From NCBI RefSeq assembly GCF_000742135.1, contig NZ_KN046818.1:1426841-1490840 (forward strand): a stretch of DNA of 64,000 bases, given 5' to 3'. The notes under the pieces were generated by a model. It did no database searches and was not told where the DNA came from. It saw nothing but the letters and a program-made list of their open reading frames with translations. Shown here piece after piece: positions 9,684 to 19,626 of the stretch (position 1 is its first letter; each line of letters begins with the position of its first letter). The translations under genes were made by a program, and so were the position numbers. This DNA is from Klebsiella pneumoniae (lineage in GTDB: Bacteria; Pseudomonadota; Gammaproteobacteria; Enterobacterales; Enterobacteriaceae).

Positions 9684-9705
9684 TCGCCGGACCTCGGTCC
9701 GGCGA
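9684..9705 (-). other. Intercistronic hairpin between glnH and glnP
   Basis: Perfect 10-bp inverted repeat TCGCCGGACC / GGTCCGGCGA with a two-base spacer and no T-run. Placed between the abundant binding protein gene and the membrane component genes, it could stabilise the glnH part of the mRNA or attenuate read-through, a common arrangement in ABC transporter operons. That function is inferred. Confidence 0.6.
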
Positions 9706-9717
9706 AGTACGTTTTTA

Positions 9718-10536
<819 letters not shown>

Positions 10537-10606
10537 TTACAAGCTGTTGTTTTTCAACAAACGAAGCGTAAGTCGTTGCACAAGAACGATCATTTCAGGC
10601 AGTGAC

Positions 10607-10636
10607 TGCACCATGATGGGGCGTCATTTTGGTGCG
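10607..10636 (-). promoter_or_regulatory. Tandem overlapping NtrC (NR-I) sites upstream of glnH
   Basis: Two 17-bp NtrC-like dyads overlap by four bases: TGCACC-N5-GGGGCG at 10607-10623 and GGCGTC-N5-GGTGCG at 10620-10636 (consensus TGCACC-N5-GGTGCA). Their centres are 13 bp apart and roughly 105-125 bp upstream of the expected sigma-54 start, close to the -109/-122 layout I recall for E. coli glnHp2. Confidence 0.7.
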
Positions 10637-10872
10637 TCATAAGGGTGCTGAATTACCAGCCCATTTTTAGCGCAAACCCTGATGGGAAAACAATCTCGAC
10701 GTAACGATTGTGTGAGGTGATTATTACAATCTTTTTACTTTTGCGCGCATTTTCATCAATCTGGTGCCCTGAAACGGTGCAAGGCCAGTGGGGGATGAAA
10801 AGCAAAGGATGGAATATAGGGCAGGGAGAAACGCTGAGGCGCCGCCGACCGCGCTGGGCCGGCGGCAAAGCC
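10637..10872. other. Gene-free stretch between glnH control region and dps
   Basis: About 240 bases with no supported gene. A GC-rich inverted repeat, GCCGCCG / CGGCGGC, lies at about 10843-10865 just after dps, on the side expected for a dps terminator, but it has no U-run. Confidence 0.4.
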
Positions 10873-11403
<531 letters not shown>

Positions 11404-11460
11404 TCATCACACTTCAGATCTGAATGATGTGGAGCGTTGTCCCAAATGACTTCGGAAATA

Positions 11461-11470
11461 AGTATAGCAA
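11461..11470 (-). promoter_or_regulatory. Extended -10 promoter of dps
   Basis: Minus-strand TTGCTATACT (TGn-TATACT), about 85 bases before the dps start, with no good -35 box. That pattern suits the sigma-S/sigma-70 dps promoter, which in E. coli is activated by OxyR and IHF. Confidence 0.7.
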
Positions 11471-11613
11471 GGGTTTTCAAGAGTGAGGCATCGGCAGGCT
11501 ATATCACTCCGATAGCGCAAAGTGGTTGGTTATTTTAAAAATATTTAAATATCAGGTATTTATATTTGGCTGAACGGCCCGGATTTCTCTCGGGCCGGCG
11601 CCGTAACAGAATG

Positions 11614-12501
11614 TTAATTGATATCGACCTGCTCGACTTTACTCTGCCGTTGCATAGTCAGCGTGGCGCCCATCGAGGCGATAATGATCGCGCCGAGCGC
11701 CAGGGTCTGGGAGAGCTTCAGCGTTTCACCGAGGAAGATCATACCGGAGAGGGCAGCTAACGCTGGCTCAAGGCTCATCAGCGTGCCGAAGGTGCGCGTC
11801 GGCAAGCGCGTCAGGGCCATCATCTCGAGGGAGTAGGGCAGCGCGGTGGAGAGAATCGCGATCCCCAAACCCAGCGGCAGCAGCGACCACTGCCACAGCG
11901 TATCGGTGGCCTGCGCCATGCCTAACGGCACAAACACCAGCGAGGCGATGAGCGACCCCATCGCTACCGTGGCTGGACCATGCTCTTCACCGGCACGCTG
12001 TCCGGTCAGAATATAGACCGCCCAGCACGCCCCGGCGCCGAGGGCGAACAGCGCGCCGGTTAAATCGACCTGCGCCACGTTCTGCCCCAGCGGCAGAAGA
12101 TACCATAGTCCGAGGATCGCCAGCGCCACCCAGACAAAATCCAGCGGGCGGCGCGAACCAAACAGCGCCACCGCCAGCGGGCCGGTAAACTCCAGGGCCA
12201 CCGCCACGCCGAGCGGAATACGCTGCAGGGATAAATAAAAGAGATAGTTCATCGCCCCGAGCGCCAGGCCGTACAGTAGCAGCGGCACGCGCTGCGCCGG
12301 GGAGAAACGTAGCCGCCATGGCTTGAATACCACCACCAGAATCAGCGTTCCCAGCGCCAGACGCAGGGCGGTGACGCCCGGGGCGCCGACCACCGGGAAC
12401 AGCGATTTAGCAAGCGATGCGCCGCTTTGAATCGAGGTCATGGCGACTAAAATCACCAGTATCGGCAACCATGCCGCCGCTTTTCTGGATGGACCGGGCA
12501 T
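11614..12501 (-). CDS. rhtA: Threonine/homoserine exporter RhtA
   Basis: Inner-membrane drug/metabolite-type (EamA) exporter of threonine, homoserine and related amino acids. The 295-residue protein has about ten hydrophobic spans arranged as two EamA repeats. The EamA helix PTRTFGTLMSLEPALAALSG is visible near residue 235. ATG follows AGGAGAAAGG. It is divergent from ompX, and GC-rich dyad GGCCCG/CGGGCC lies just past its stop (about 11577-11597). Confidence 0.93.
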   Translation of the reverse strand: MPGPSRKAAAWLPILVILVAMTSIQSGASLAKSLFPVVGAPGVTALRLALGTLILVVVFKPWRLRFSPAQRVPLLLYGLALGAMNYLFYLSLQRIPLGVAVALEFTGPLAVALFGSRRPLDFVWVALAILGLWYLLPLGQNVAQVDLTGALFALGAGACWAVYILTGQRAGEEHGPATVAMGSLIASLVFVPLGMAQATDTLWQWSLLPLGLGIAILSTALPYSLEMMALTRLPTRTFGTLMSLEPALAALSGMIFLGETLKLSQTLALGAIIIASMGATLTMQRQSKVEQVDIN

Positions 12502-12852
12502 CCTTTCTCCTGTCAGGTTTTGTCAAAAGGGGTAAAAGTTCCAGTGTACTGGAATTACCTGCCGGCGGTTGAGCTAATGTTGAAAAAAACAGGGGCAAAA
12601 ACAGTACAATGGCGAAAACTGCTGAGAAATTCACCAGGCGGTTAGGATTAATCTGGATGCTTGCGAATTTCTTAATGAGCGTTAAGATGTAAGTTAACGC
12701 CAAAAATTGTTGTTTTCCATATTGTTACAGAAATATGGAAACTTTTGGTTACATGAAAAAGTATGTTAGACAATGTAAACTCCAAAGAGTTTCCCAAAAG
12801 TTTTTGATATATTTAAGGCTTAGGACTTATTAGAAACACATTTGAGGTGGTT
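12502..12852. promoter_or_regulatory. rhtA-ompX intergenic region with ompX leader
   Basis: About 350 AT-rich bases. A perfect 9-bp inverted repeat TTTCCATAT / ATATGGAAA (12714-12722 and 12733-12741) stands upstream of the likely ompX promoter region, and a long leader runs to a GAGGTGG ribosome site at 12844-12850. In E. coli and Salmonella this ribosome-site region of ompX is a target of the CyaR sRNA; whether that holds here is inference. I see no gene. Confidence 0.5.
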
Positions 12853-13365
12853 ATGAATAAAATTGCACGTCTTTCAGCACTGGCCGTTGTTCTGGCTGCA
12901 TCCGTAGGTACCACTGCATTTGCTGCAACTTCTACCGTAACCGGCGGTTACGCGCAGAGCGACATGCAGGGTAAAGCGAACAAAGCTGGCGGTTTCAACC
13001 TGAAATACCGTTACGAGCAAGATAACAACCCGCTGGGCGTTATCGGTTCCTTCACCTACACCGAGAAGGATAACAACAGCAACGGTACTTACAACAAAGG
13101 TCAGTACTACGGCATCACCGCTGGTCCGGCTTACCGTCTGAACGACTGGGCAAGCATCTACGGCGTAGTGGGTGTTGGTTACGGTAAATTCCAGAACAAC
13201 AACTACCCTCATAAATCCGATATGAGCGACTACGGTTTCTCCTACGGTGCTGGTCTGCAGTTCAACCCGATCGAAAACGTTGCTCTGGACTTCTCCTACG
13301 AGCAGTCTCGTATTCGTAACGTTGACGTCGGCACCTGGATTGCTGGCGTGGGTTACCGCTTCTAA
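12853..13365 (+). CDS. ompX: Outer membrane protein X
   Basis: Small eight-stranded outer-membrane beta-barrel of the Ail/Lom family. The 170-residue precursor has a signal peptide ending TTAFA with ATSTVTGGYAQSD after it. Alternating barrel strands end with the typical C-terminal GTWIAGVGYRF, where the terminal Phe is the BAM recognition residue. The ATG at 12853 is used; the GTG two codons earlier overlaps the GAGGTGG ribosome site. Loop residues (NNNYPHKSDMSD) differ from E. coli, as usual for surface-exposed loops. Confidence 0.97.
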   Translation: MNKIARLSALAVVLAASVGTTAFAATSTVTGGYAQSDMQGKANKAGGFNLKYRYEQDNNPLGVIGSFTYTEKDNNSNGTYNKGQYYGITAGPAYRLNDWASIYGVVGVGYGKFQNNNYPHKSDMSDYGFSYGAGLQFNPIENVALDFSYEQSRIRNVDVGTWIAGVGYRF

Positions 13366-13381
13366 TCACTCCGGTGATATG

Positions 13382-13412
13382 AAAAATCCGCCTCTCGGGG
13401 CGGATTTTTTTT
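13382..13412. terminator. Bidirectional terminator between ompX and opgE
   Basis: Stem AATCCGCC / GGCGGATT flanked by A-run and T8, so it works for ompX on the plus strand and opgE on the minus strand. A second GC-rich inverted repeat (CCGGCCCGG / CCGGGCCGG) follows at about 13424-13451. Confidence 0.88.
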
Positions 13413-13455
13413 GCCTGCTGACGGCCGGCCCGGGCGACTGGCCGGGCCGGCGCGA

Positions 13456-15036
13456 TTAATTGACTGTGAACTCATCGGTACCGAGGTGAGCGTAGTCCAC
13501 CTTCTGCAGCTGGAAGTTGGTGATGTACACCGGACCGGCCTTTTGCTCAGAGATAAACCGATAGCGTGGGGTGATTTCCGCCGCCTGGATCCCGGTCCAC
13601 TGGGAGAAGAAACTGAGGAAATCATTCGCCGAACGCTGCGCCTTAATCACTTTATGCGCTTTGTCATCGCTGGATAGCACCATAAACGGCACCTGGAAGT
13701 TCTGCTGGAACTTATCATCATGCGCCAGATACTGCACCTCTTTGCCCCGTTCCTTGAACGCCAGACCATGATCGGAAAAATAGGTCAGGGAAAAAGTGTC
13801 ACCGGAATTTTGCAACTGATGATAAAGCTTAGCCAGCAGCGAATCGGTCTGCGTCATGCTGTAGAGGTAGCATGAGGTCTCTTTCGACTGAACGAAAACC
13901 GTGTATTTGCCCTTGGTCCGATCGCAGGCCTGTGGGTGAGAGCCCATCAGGTGCAGGACAATCAGCTGCGGCTGGGTACGCTGGGTTGAGAGCACCTGCT
14001 CGGTCAGCTTCAGCAACTGCTCGTCCTGGGTGTTTTTATTGGCTTCGAAATCGCCGTTTTTCAGGAACTGTACTTCATCCGCCCGTTTGGCGATGCTGGC
14101 GATAGCGGTGTCGTACTCGCCAATTTGCCCCTGATTGGAGAACCACCAGGTCTGGAAACCGGCGCGGTTGGCGAGGGTGACAAAGTTATCCTGATACTGT
14201 GGTTTGCCATCGACCACCCGGTTAAGCGTCAGGCCGAGCGATTTCTGCGTTGAGCCGCTGGCGGCGATGTAATTGTTAAACAGATAACCGTTTACCGAGC
14301 TGGCAAACGGCGTGTTGTCCCAATGGCCACCGAAAGCGCCGAGGGCATCGCGGCGCGCGCTTTCACCGATCACCACCACATAGAGATGGTATTTTGGCTT
14401 TACCGCCAGCACGTGCCAGCTGTCTTTCATGCCAGCCAGCTGCGCCATCCGCGCCTGTTCGTCCAGCACCTCGTTGTTATTCACCACCACGTCTTTGACA
14501 AAACGAAAGGCCGGATAACCGGTGTCAATCACCTTGAATACACCGCCCCAGGCAAGGTTTTGCACCGGCTGGAGAAAGAAGATCCCGATGCTGAACAACA
14601 GGCCCAGCGTATCCATTTTTCCCCAGCGTGATGGCTCAACGATCCTACGACGAACCGCAATGACCCCGAGAGCGAAGATGAAGACCGCCAGCAGATAGTT
14701 GTACCACGGGAAGATGGTCAGGATTTCCGTAGACTCTTCCACGTTGGTGGCGTGCAGCGCCAGCAGAGTGTTGAAGTTGGGGGCACCGTAGGCCTGGCCA
14801 AAGGGATAGTACAGAGCCGCCAGCAGGGAATAGGCGCCGACCACCGCTTTCTGGACGCGCGGAAAGGCGCGCCACAGCAGATGTAACACGCAGGTAAATG
14901 CCACGGTATAAAGCAGGCTAAATTCATAGCCCAGCGCCAGGTTAATTAACAGCGACTGTAAAAAGTAGAATCCCGTCCATGGGTTCAGTGCCAGTCGGCG
15001 GGCGACCAGCGTATCTTTCAGGGTGGTGACATTCAT
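13456..15036 (-). CDS. opgE: OpgE, phosphoethanolamine transferase acting on osmoregulated periplasmic glucans
   Basis: YbiP/OpgE is an inner-membrane enzyme of the EptA/sulfatase superfamily that adds phosphoethanolamine to periplasmic glucans. The 526-residue protein has about five N-terminal membrane helices (to residue ~160), then the periplasmic alkaline-phosphatase-like domain with the nucleophile motif GESARRDALGAFGGHWDNTPF (Thr after N of DNT...), SGSTQKS and the metal-site FSDHG. ATG at 15036 gives the family N-terminus; a TTG start three codons earlier is possible. Transcribed alone toward the bidirectional terminator after ompX. Confidence 0.9.
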   Translation of the reverse strand: MNVTTLKDTLVARRLALNPWTGFYFLQSLLINLALGYEFSLLYTVAFTCVLHLLWRAFPRVQKAVVGAYSLLAALYYPFGQAYGAPNFNTLLALHATNVEESTEILTIFPWYNYLLAVFIFALGVIAVRRRIVEPSRWGKMDTLGLLFSIGIFFLQPVQNLAWGGVFKVIDTGYPAFRFVKDVVVNNNEVLDEQARMAQLAGMKDSWHVLAVKPKYHLYVVVIGESARRDALGAFGGHWDNTPFASSVNGYLFNNYIAASGSTQKSLGLTLNRVVDGKPQYQDNFVTLANRAGFQTWWFSNQGQIGEYDTAIASIAKRADEVQFLKNGDFEANKNTQDEQLLKLTEQVLSTQRTQPQLIVLHLMGSHPQACDRTKGKYTVFVQSKETSCYLYSMTQTDSLLAKLYHQLQNSGDTFSLTYFSDHGLAFKERGKEVQYLAHDDKFQQNFQVPFMVLSSDDKAHKVIKAQRSANDFLSFFSQWTGIQAAEITPRYRFISEQKAGPVYITNFQLQKVDYAHLGTDEFTVN

Positions 15037-15304
15037 AGTAAACAATCAAAAAGAGGCCATGCGCATCCCCTGGCGTCAAGGGGTAAAACCTGCTGGACAG
15101 TGCGTGAAGAGGGTCTCTGCGAGCCGCGAATGTGGCAGGGCTGTGCAAAGATAGGGCTTGTAAATGGTAAGGTCAACCAGACATAACAGATTGTTTTGCG
15201 AGGGCGCTTACAAAACTTGAAAAAAGGTCAGGGAAACGGGGGGAACCGGTCATTTTACCGGCAGAAAATGACAGAAAAATGAAGCGGCGTACCGCGACGC
15301 CGCC

Positions 15305-15430
15305 TTAGGAATTGGGTTTGCCCTGCTGCGGTTTACCGTTGATCATCTCGCACAGCATACCGATCAGCATCAATCGTACTTTAAAGGGGGAATGGCTAAA
15401 CACGTTTATGCACCTCTTGAATTCATTCAT
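15305..15430 (-). CDS. mntS: MntS, small manganese-response protein
   Basis: MntS is a ~42-residue protein that in E. coli raises intracellular Mn by interfering with the MntP exporter. On the minus strand, 41 codons begin MNEFKRCINVFSHSPF, continue KVRLMLIGMLCEMING and end KPQQGKPNS, very close to the E. coli sequence as I recall it. An excellent ribosome site GGAGGAG lies 5-6 bases before ATG. The gene is divergent from mntR with an MntR-type palindrome between, which fits Mn-repressed expression. It is too short for ordinary gene finders. Confidence 0.93.
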   Translation of the reverse strand: MNEFKRCINVFSHSPFKVRLMLIGMLCEMINGKPQQGKPNS

Positions 15431-15491
15431 CTGCTCTCCTCCTGCCAGTTCGCTCCGTCATTCCCTGATGGATGTTTGCATTATATACAGA

Positions 15492-15509
15492 TATAGCACA
15501 GGCTATATT
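15492..15509. promoter_or_regulatory. MntR operator upstream of mntS
   Basis: Palindrome ATATAGCACAGGCTATAT (ATATAGC and GCTATAT arms with a four-base spacer) matches the AnATAGC-N4-GCTATnT pattern of MntR boxes in E. coli. It lies about 62 bases before mntS. A partial repeat, TAGCTATGGCTA, follows immediately on the mntR side. Confidence 0.85.
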
Positions 15510-15615
15510 TTATAGCTATGGCTAAAACGTTAATTTTTTGTGCTCTTGGCGCAATCCATTACAATGTGGATCTTTTTATATGATGCTTGACGCGTCACAC
15601 GAATGAGGAAGCACA

Positions 15616-16089
15616 ATGAACCGTCGCGCAGGTAAGCCAATAACAAAAAAAGTGACGCAGTTAGTGAATGTTGAAGAGCACGTGGAAGGGTTTCGCCAGG
15701 TGCGGGAAGCGCATCGCCGCGAGCTGATCGATGACTATGTGGAGCTGATCTCCGATCTGATCAACGAAGTGGGCGAGGCGCGCCAGGTGGATATGGCCGC
15801 GCGTCTTGGCGTTTCGCAACCGACGGTCGCTAAAATGCTCAAACGCCTGGCCAGCGTCGGTCTTATTGAACAGATCCCCTGGCGCGGGATCTTCTTAACC
15901 CCGGAAGGTGAGAAGCTAGCCCAGGAGAGCCGCGAGCGCCATCAAATCGTGGAGAACTTCCTGCTGGCGATCGGCGTCAGCCCGGAGATTGCCCGACGTG
16001 ATGCGGAAGGGATGGAGCATCACGTGAGCGAAGAGACGCTGGCGATGTTCCTGAAATTTACCCAAACACAGGGATCTCAGGAAGCATGA
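15616..16089 (+). CDS. mntR: Manganese-responsive transcriptional regulator MntR
   Basis: DtxR/MntR-family repressor that binds Mn(II) and controls mntH, mntS and mntP. The 157-residue protein has an N-terminal winged helix with the recognition segment [19 protein letters not shown] (about 56-74), then the dimerisation/metal domain with [12 protein letters not shown] carrying conserved Glu and His ligands. ATG follows GAGGAAGCACA. Its last codon overlaps ybiR's ATG by four bases (GCATGA), so the two genes are translationally coupled. Confidence 0.97.
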   Translation: MNRRAGKPITKKVTQLVNVEEHVEGFRQVREAHRRELIDDYVELISDLINEVGEARQVDMAARLGVSQPTVAKMLKRLASVGLIEQIPWRGIFLTPEGEKLAQESRERHQIVENFLLAIGVSPEIARRDAEGMEHHVSEETLAMFLKFTQTQGSQEA

Positions 16090-17198
16090 CTCTTCCCTTC
16101 GTCCAGTCGCTGCTGCGCGATCGTTTTCTCCATTTGCTGCTGATTATCGCCTGCGTGCTCAGCGCCATCGTGCCGTTTGTCCCGGCAAGCTGGCCGGCGG
16201 CCATTGACTGGCATACCATCGTCACGCTTAGCGGCCTGATGTTGTTGACTAAGGGGATCGAACTGAGCGGCTATTTTGACGTGCTGGGCCGAAAAATGGC
16301 CCGCCGCTTTGTGACTGAGCGCCAGCTGGCCATCTTTATGGTGCTGGCGGCGGCGCTGTTGTCTACCTTTCTTACCAACGACGTTGCGCTGTTTATTGTA
16401 GTGCCGTTGACGCTGACGCTAAAAAAATGGTGCGCCATCCCGGTGAACCGGCTGATTATTTTCGAAGCGTTGGCGGTGAACGCCGGTTCGCTGCTGACGC
16501 CGATCGGCAACCCGCAGAATATTTTGCTGTGGGGACGATCCGGCCTCTCTTTCTTCGGGTTTATCGGTCAGATGCTGCCTCTGGCAGCGGCGATGATGCT
16601 GACCCTGCTGGCGCTGTGCTGGTTCTGTTTTCCGGCGAAGCGGCTCAGTTACCAGAGCAGCGACAGGGCGCTGTCATGGCAACCCAAGCTCGTCTGGAGC
16701 TGTCTGGGACTGTATGTGGTGTTTCTGACGGCGCTGGAGATGAATCAGGCCCTGTGGGGGCTGGCGCTGGTGCTGCTGGGCTTCCTGGTGCTGGCCCGGG
16801 CGGTGATCGTCCATGTCGACTGGTCGCTGTTGCTGGTGTTTATGGTGATGTTTATTGACGTCCATCTGCTGACCCAGCTTCCGGCGCTGCACCAGGTGCT
16901 GAGCGGGGTGGGGACCCTCTCCGGCGGTGGACTGTGGCTGACCGCTATTGGCCTGTCGCAGGTGATCAGTAATGTGCCCTCGACTATTCTGTTGCTCAAC
17001 TATGTCCCGCCGTCAATACTGCTCGCCTGGGCGGTTAACGTGGGCGGCTTTGGCCTGCTGCCGGGCTCGCTGGCCAATATTATCGCCCTGCGTATGGCCA
17101 GCGATCGGCGCATCTGGTGGCGCTTCCATCTCTACTCCATTCCAATGCTGCTATGGGCGGCACTCAGCGGCTACTGGCTCTTCAAACTCAGCGCCTGA
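16086..17198 (+). CDS. ybiR: YbiR, ArsB/NhaD-type anion or ion permease
   Basis: Inner-membrane protein of the ion transporter superfamily; 370 residues with about ten hydrophobic spans. Family marks include [16 protein letters not shown] near residue 98 and [18 protein letters not shown], the re-entrant-loop signature of ArsB/NhaD/CitMHS carriers. Substrate is unknown. Overlap with mntR suggests cotranscription, and so a possible metal or oxyanion role, but that is inference. Confidence 0.88.
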   Translation: MTLPFVQSLLRDRFLHLLLIIACVLSAIVPFVPASWPAAIDWHTIVTLSGLMLLTKGIELSGYFDVLGRKMARRFVTERQLAIFMVLAAALLSTFLTNDVALFIVVPLTLTLKKWCAIPVNRLIIFEALAVNAGSLLTPIGNPQNILLWGRSGLSFFGFIGQMLPLAAAMMLTLLALCWFCFPAKRLSYQSSDRALSWQPKLVWSCLGLYVVFLTALEMNQALWGLALVLLGFLVLARAVIVHVDWSLLLVFMVMFIDVHLLTQLPALHQVLSGVGTLSGGGLWLTAIGLSQVISNVPSTILLLNYVPPSILLAWAVNVGGFGLLPGSLANIIALRMASDRRIWWRFHLYSIPMLLWAALSGYWLFKLSA

Positions 17199-17238
17199 TC
17201 TCAACAGAATCGCGCCATCATTCACTTCGATCGCCAGG

Positions 17239-17264
17239 ATCGCCTTTCGGGGCGATCTTTTTTT
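17239..17264 (+). terminator. Terminator of mntR-ybiR
   Basis: Stem ATCGCC / GGCGAT with loop TTTCGG followed by CTTTTTTT, a classic intrinsic terminator 41 bases after ybiR. Confidence 0.9.
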
Positions 17265-17313
17265 GTCCGGCTCACAGAAACCGATCCCGGCCTTTGCTTA
17301 CCTTTTCACTTTC

Positions 17314-17358
17314 CGGTATATGACTAGTCATTACGTTTAAATGACTAGTCATATACCG
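17314..17358. promoter_or_regulatory. Nested palindromic operator of the GH1/GntR locus
   Basis: A 19-bp arm CGGTATATGACTAGTCATT (17314-17332) and its exact reverse complement (17340-17358) flank a 7-base spacer. Each arm contains the 12-bp perfect palindrome ATGACTAGTCAT, so there are two operators in mirror arrangement. It ends ten bases before the GH1 start, over the promoter or ribosome-site region. TGAC-TAGTCA-type dyads suit HutC-subfamily GntR repressors, and one is encoded just downstream. Confidence 0.85.
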
Positions 17359-17367
17359 AGGCGCAGC

Positions 17368-18744
17368 ATGAAGAACAGACTACCGGCAGATTTTTTATGG
17401 GGAAATTCCGTCTCCAGCATGCAGACGGAGGGGGCGTGGAACGAGGGTGGCAAGGGGATGTCGGTGTATGATATCCGTCAACCGGCGGAGTTCGCCTCCG
17501 ACTGGAAGGTGGCGACCGACTCTTATCATCGTTATCGGGAAGATTTCGATTTGATGCAGGATCTGGGCATGAACTGCTACCGTTTTCAGATCGCCTGGAG
17601 CCGGGTGTGCCCTGACGGAGATGGCGAATTCAATGAACAGGGGATTGCCTTCTACCATCAATTTATAGATGAACTGATCGCCCGCGGCATTGAGCCGATG
17701 ATCTGCCTGTACCACTTCGATATGCCGCTGTCGCTGGCGGAGCGCTACAACGGTTTTACCGACCGCCGGGTGATGGACGCTTTTATCCGCTACGGCCAGA
17801 AGATGATCGCCTGCTATGGCCACAAGGTGAAATACTGGCTCACCTTTAATGAGCAGAATCTGTACCATTCGCCGGAAGCGTTTCTGATTTCCGGCTATCT
17901 GCAGGGGGAGAAGACCCTGCGCGAACTGTATCTGATCCAGCATCATGTCATGATGGCGCACGTCCATCTGACTCACTATCTGCACCAGACGAAGCCGCAG
18001 TGTCAGATGGGCGGAATGCTGGCTCACGCTCTGGTCTATCCGGCTACCTGCAAACCACGCGATATCCTCTGCGCCCAGCAGCTGGATGAGTTCTTAAACC
18101 AGAACCTGCTGCGCGCCTACGCGGGTGAGGGTTATAGCCCGGAGGTGATGCATTTTGTCGCCGCGGAAGGGTTCGATGATATCTATCGTCCGGAGGATCT
18201 CGCCCTGATGGCGACGGTGAAGGTCGATTATCTGGCGTTCAGCTATTACGCCAGCCGCACATTGAACAGCGACGCGATCCCGCCGGGAACGGCGGTCAAC
18301 AACTATATGCTGTTTGGCAACCAGGATAACCCGTTCCTGAAAGCGACGGAATGGAACTGGCAGATTGATCCGCTGGGCTTCCGGACGATCATCACTCGTT
18401 ACTATAACGATTGGCGCCTGCCGGTGTTCCCGATTGAAAACGGCATCGGGGTGATTGAGTCCTGGGACGGCGAACATCCCATTGCCGACGATTACCGCAT
18501 CGCTTACCATCGCGACCATATCAACGCCATGAAAGCGGCCATCTTTGAGGATGGGGCGCAGGTGATCGGCTATCTCGGCTGGGGATTAATCGATATCCTG
18601 AGCTCACAGGGCGATATGCGTAAGCGCTACGGCGTGGTGTACGTCAATCGCGAAAACCATGACCTCAAGGACCTGCGGCGGGTGCCGAAGAAGAGCTATG
18701 CATGGTTGAAGCAGGTGTTCCGCAGCAACGGCGAAGCGATGTAA
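17368..18744 (+). CDS. GH1 6-phospho-beta-glucosidase
   Basis: Predicted cytoplasmic glycoside hydrolase family 1 enzyme that splits phosphorylated beta-glucosides made during PTS uptake. The 458-residue protein has the acid/base glutamate in TFNEQN (E162) and the nucleophile in PIENGIG (E357, where many members have TENG). The C-terminal SSQGDMRKRYGVVYV matches the Ser-x-Lys-Tyr phosphate-binding signature of 6-phospho-glycosidases. ATG at 17368 is eight bases after GAGG; an earlier in-frame ATG at 17341 lies inside the operator and is unlikely. It is followed by its regulator, but no PTS permease lies nearby. Absent from this place in E. coli K-12. Confidence 0.87.
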   Translation: MKNRLPADFLWGNSVSSMQTEGAWNEGGKGMSVYDIRQPAEFASDWKVATDSYHRYREDFDLMQDLGMNCYRFQIAWSRVCPDGDGEFNEQGIAFYHQFIDELIARGIEPMICLYHFDMPLSLAERYNGFTDRRVMDAFIRYGQKMIACYGHKVKYWLTFNEQNLYHSPEAFLISGYLQGEKTLRELYLIQHHVMMAHVHLTHYLHQTKPQCQMGGMLAHALVYPATCKPRDILCAQQLDEFLNQNLLRAYAGEGYSPEVMHFVAAEGFDDIYRPEDLALMATVKVDYLAFSYYASRTLNSDAIPPGTAVNNYMLFGNQDNPFLKATEWNWQIDPLGFRTIITRYYNDWRLPVFPIENGIGVIESWDGEHPIADDYRIAYHRDHINAMKAAIFEDGAQVIGYLGWGLIDILSSQGDMRKRYGVVYVNRENHDLKDLRRVPKKSYAWLKQVFRSNGEAM

Positions 18745-18812
18745 CGCTGCCCTGGCGGTCAGATGGTGCATCCAGCCCGCCAGCCACTCACTGAATGGAT
18801 AAGGACCGGGAA

Positions 18813-19529
18813 ATGACGGCGAAGTATCTGCAAATCGCGCGGGAAATAAAAAAACGCATCATCAGCCAGCAGTATCCTGCCAGCGCGCCGCTACCCGACC
18901 AGTTTGCGCTGGCGGCGGAGTTCAGCACCAGCCGGATGACCATCCAGCAGGCGATGCGCCAGTTAATCGTCGAAGGGCTGATCTATACCCGAAAAGGGCA
19001 GGGCACCTTTGTGCGGAAAAATTTCCTTCAGCTGTCGCAGTGGGAGCTGCCCGGCAGCGACTATTTCGGCGCCACCAAAACCTGGGAGCATCTTGGCGAG
19101 GTGCAAAGCGAAGTGGTGCGCTTTGCGGTGCGCTTTCCCAGCGACAAGGAGCAAAGTTCGCTGCTTATCGACGCCGATGCCCCGGTGTATGACTTTGTTC
19201 GCCTGCGGCTGCTCAACGGCGAGCCGGTATCGCTGGATCTGACGGTCATGCCGGTGGGGCTGGTGCCGGGGTTAACCAAAAGCCATCTGGAAGGTTCCGT
19301 GTTTCGCTATGTGCAGGAGACGCTGGGGCTGAAGCTGATGGGATCTTACCGCGTGGTGCGGGCGATGAAGCCCGGGGAACTGGATAAACAGCATCTTCAC
19401 TGCGAACCGACCGATCCGGTGCTGGAGGTGGAGCAGGTTATCTATCTGGAGGATGGCACGCCGCTGGAGTACGCCCACTGCCATTATCGCTACGATCACG
19501 GCGGGATTATTCTGGTGAATAACGGCTAG
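18813..19529 (+). CDS. GntR-family (HutC/UTRA) transcriptional regulator
   Basis: The 238-residue protein has an N-terminal GntR winged helix: YLQIAREIKKRIISQQYPAS, then PDQFALAAEFSTSRMTIQQAMRQL split by the recognition helix STSRMTIQQAM, and GLIYTRKGQGTFV. A UTRA effector domain follows from about residue 90. HutC-type members sense phosphosugars or similar small molecules. ATG at 18813 lies seven bases after AGGA; the earlier ATG at 18795 has no ribosome site. It is in the same direction as the GH1 gene, 68 bases after it, and presumably represses both genes through the palindromes at 17314-17358. Confidence 0.88.
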   Translation: MTAKYLQIAREIKKRIISQQYPASAPLPDQFALAAEFSTSRMTIQQAMRQLIVEGLIYTRKGQGTFVRKNFLQLSQWELPGSDYFGATKTWEHLGEVQSEVVRFAVRFPSDKEQSSLLIDADAPVYDFVRLRLLNGEPVSLDLTVMPVGLVPGLTKSHLEGSVFRYVQETLGLKLMGSYRVVRAMKPGELDKQHLHCEPTDPVLEVEQVIYLEDGTPLEYAHCHYRYDHGGIILVNNG

Positions 19530-19626
19530 GCCGGGGCTCCTGCTGGCGCTGCGCATAGCGGGGTTACGGCGTGGTAGGGTTTGGTAGCCCGGGCGAGCGT
19601 TAGCCGCCTCGAGGGAAAATGCCGAT

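Noticed and set aside
12407-12703. 98-codon minus-strand frame overlapping the rhtA start
   Set aside because: Overlaps the well-supported rhtA N-terminus in another frame and lacks a ribosome site.
17341-17367. Upstream start for the GH1 gene
   Set aside because: The ATG lies inside the operator palindrome without a ribosome site; the ATG at 17368 has GAGG at correct spacing and gives the family N-terminus.
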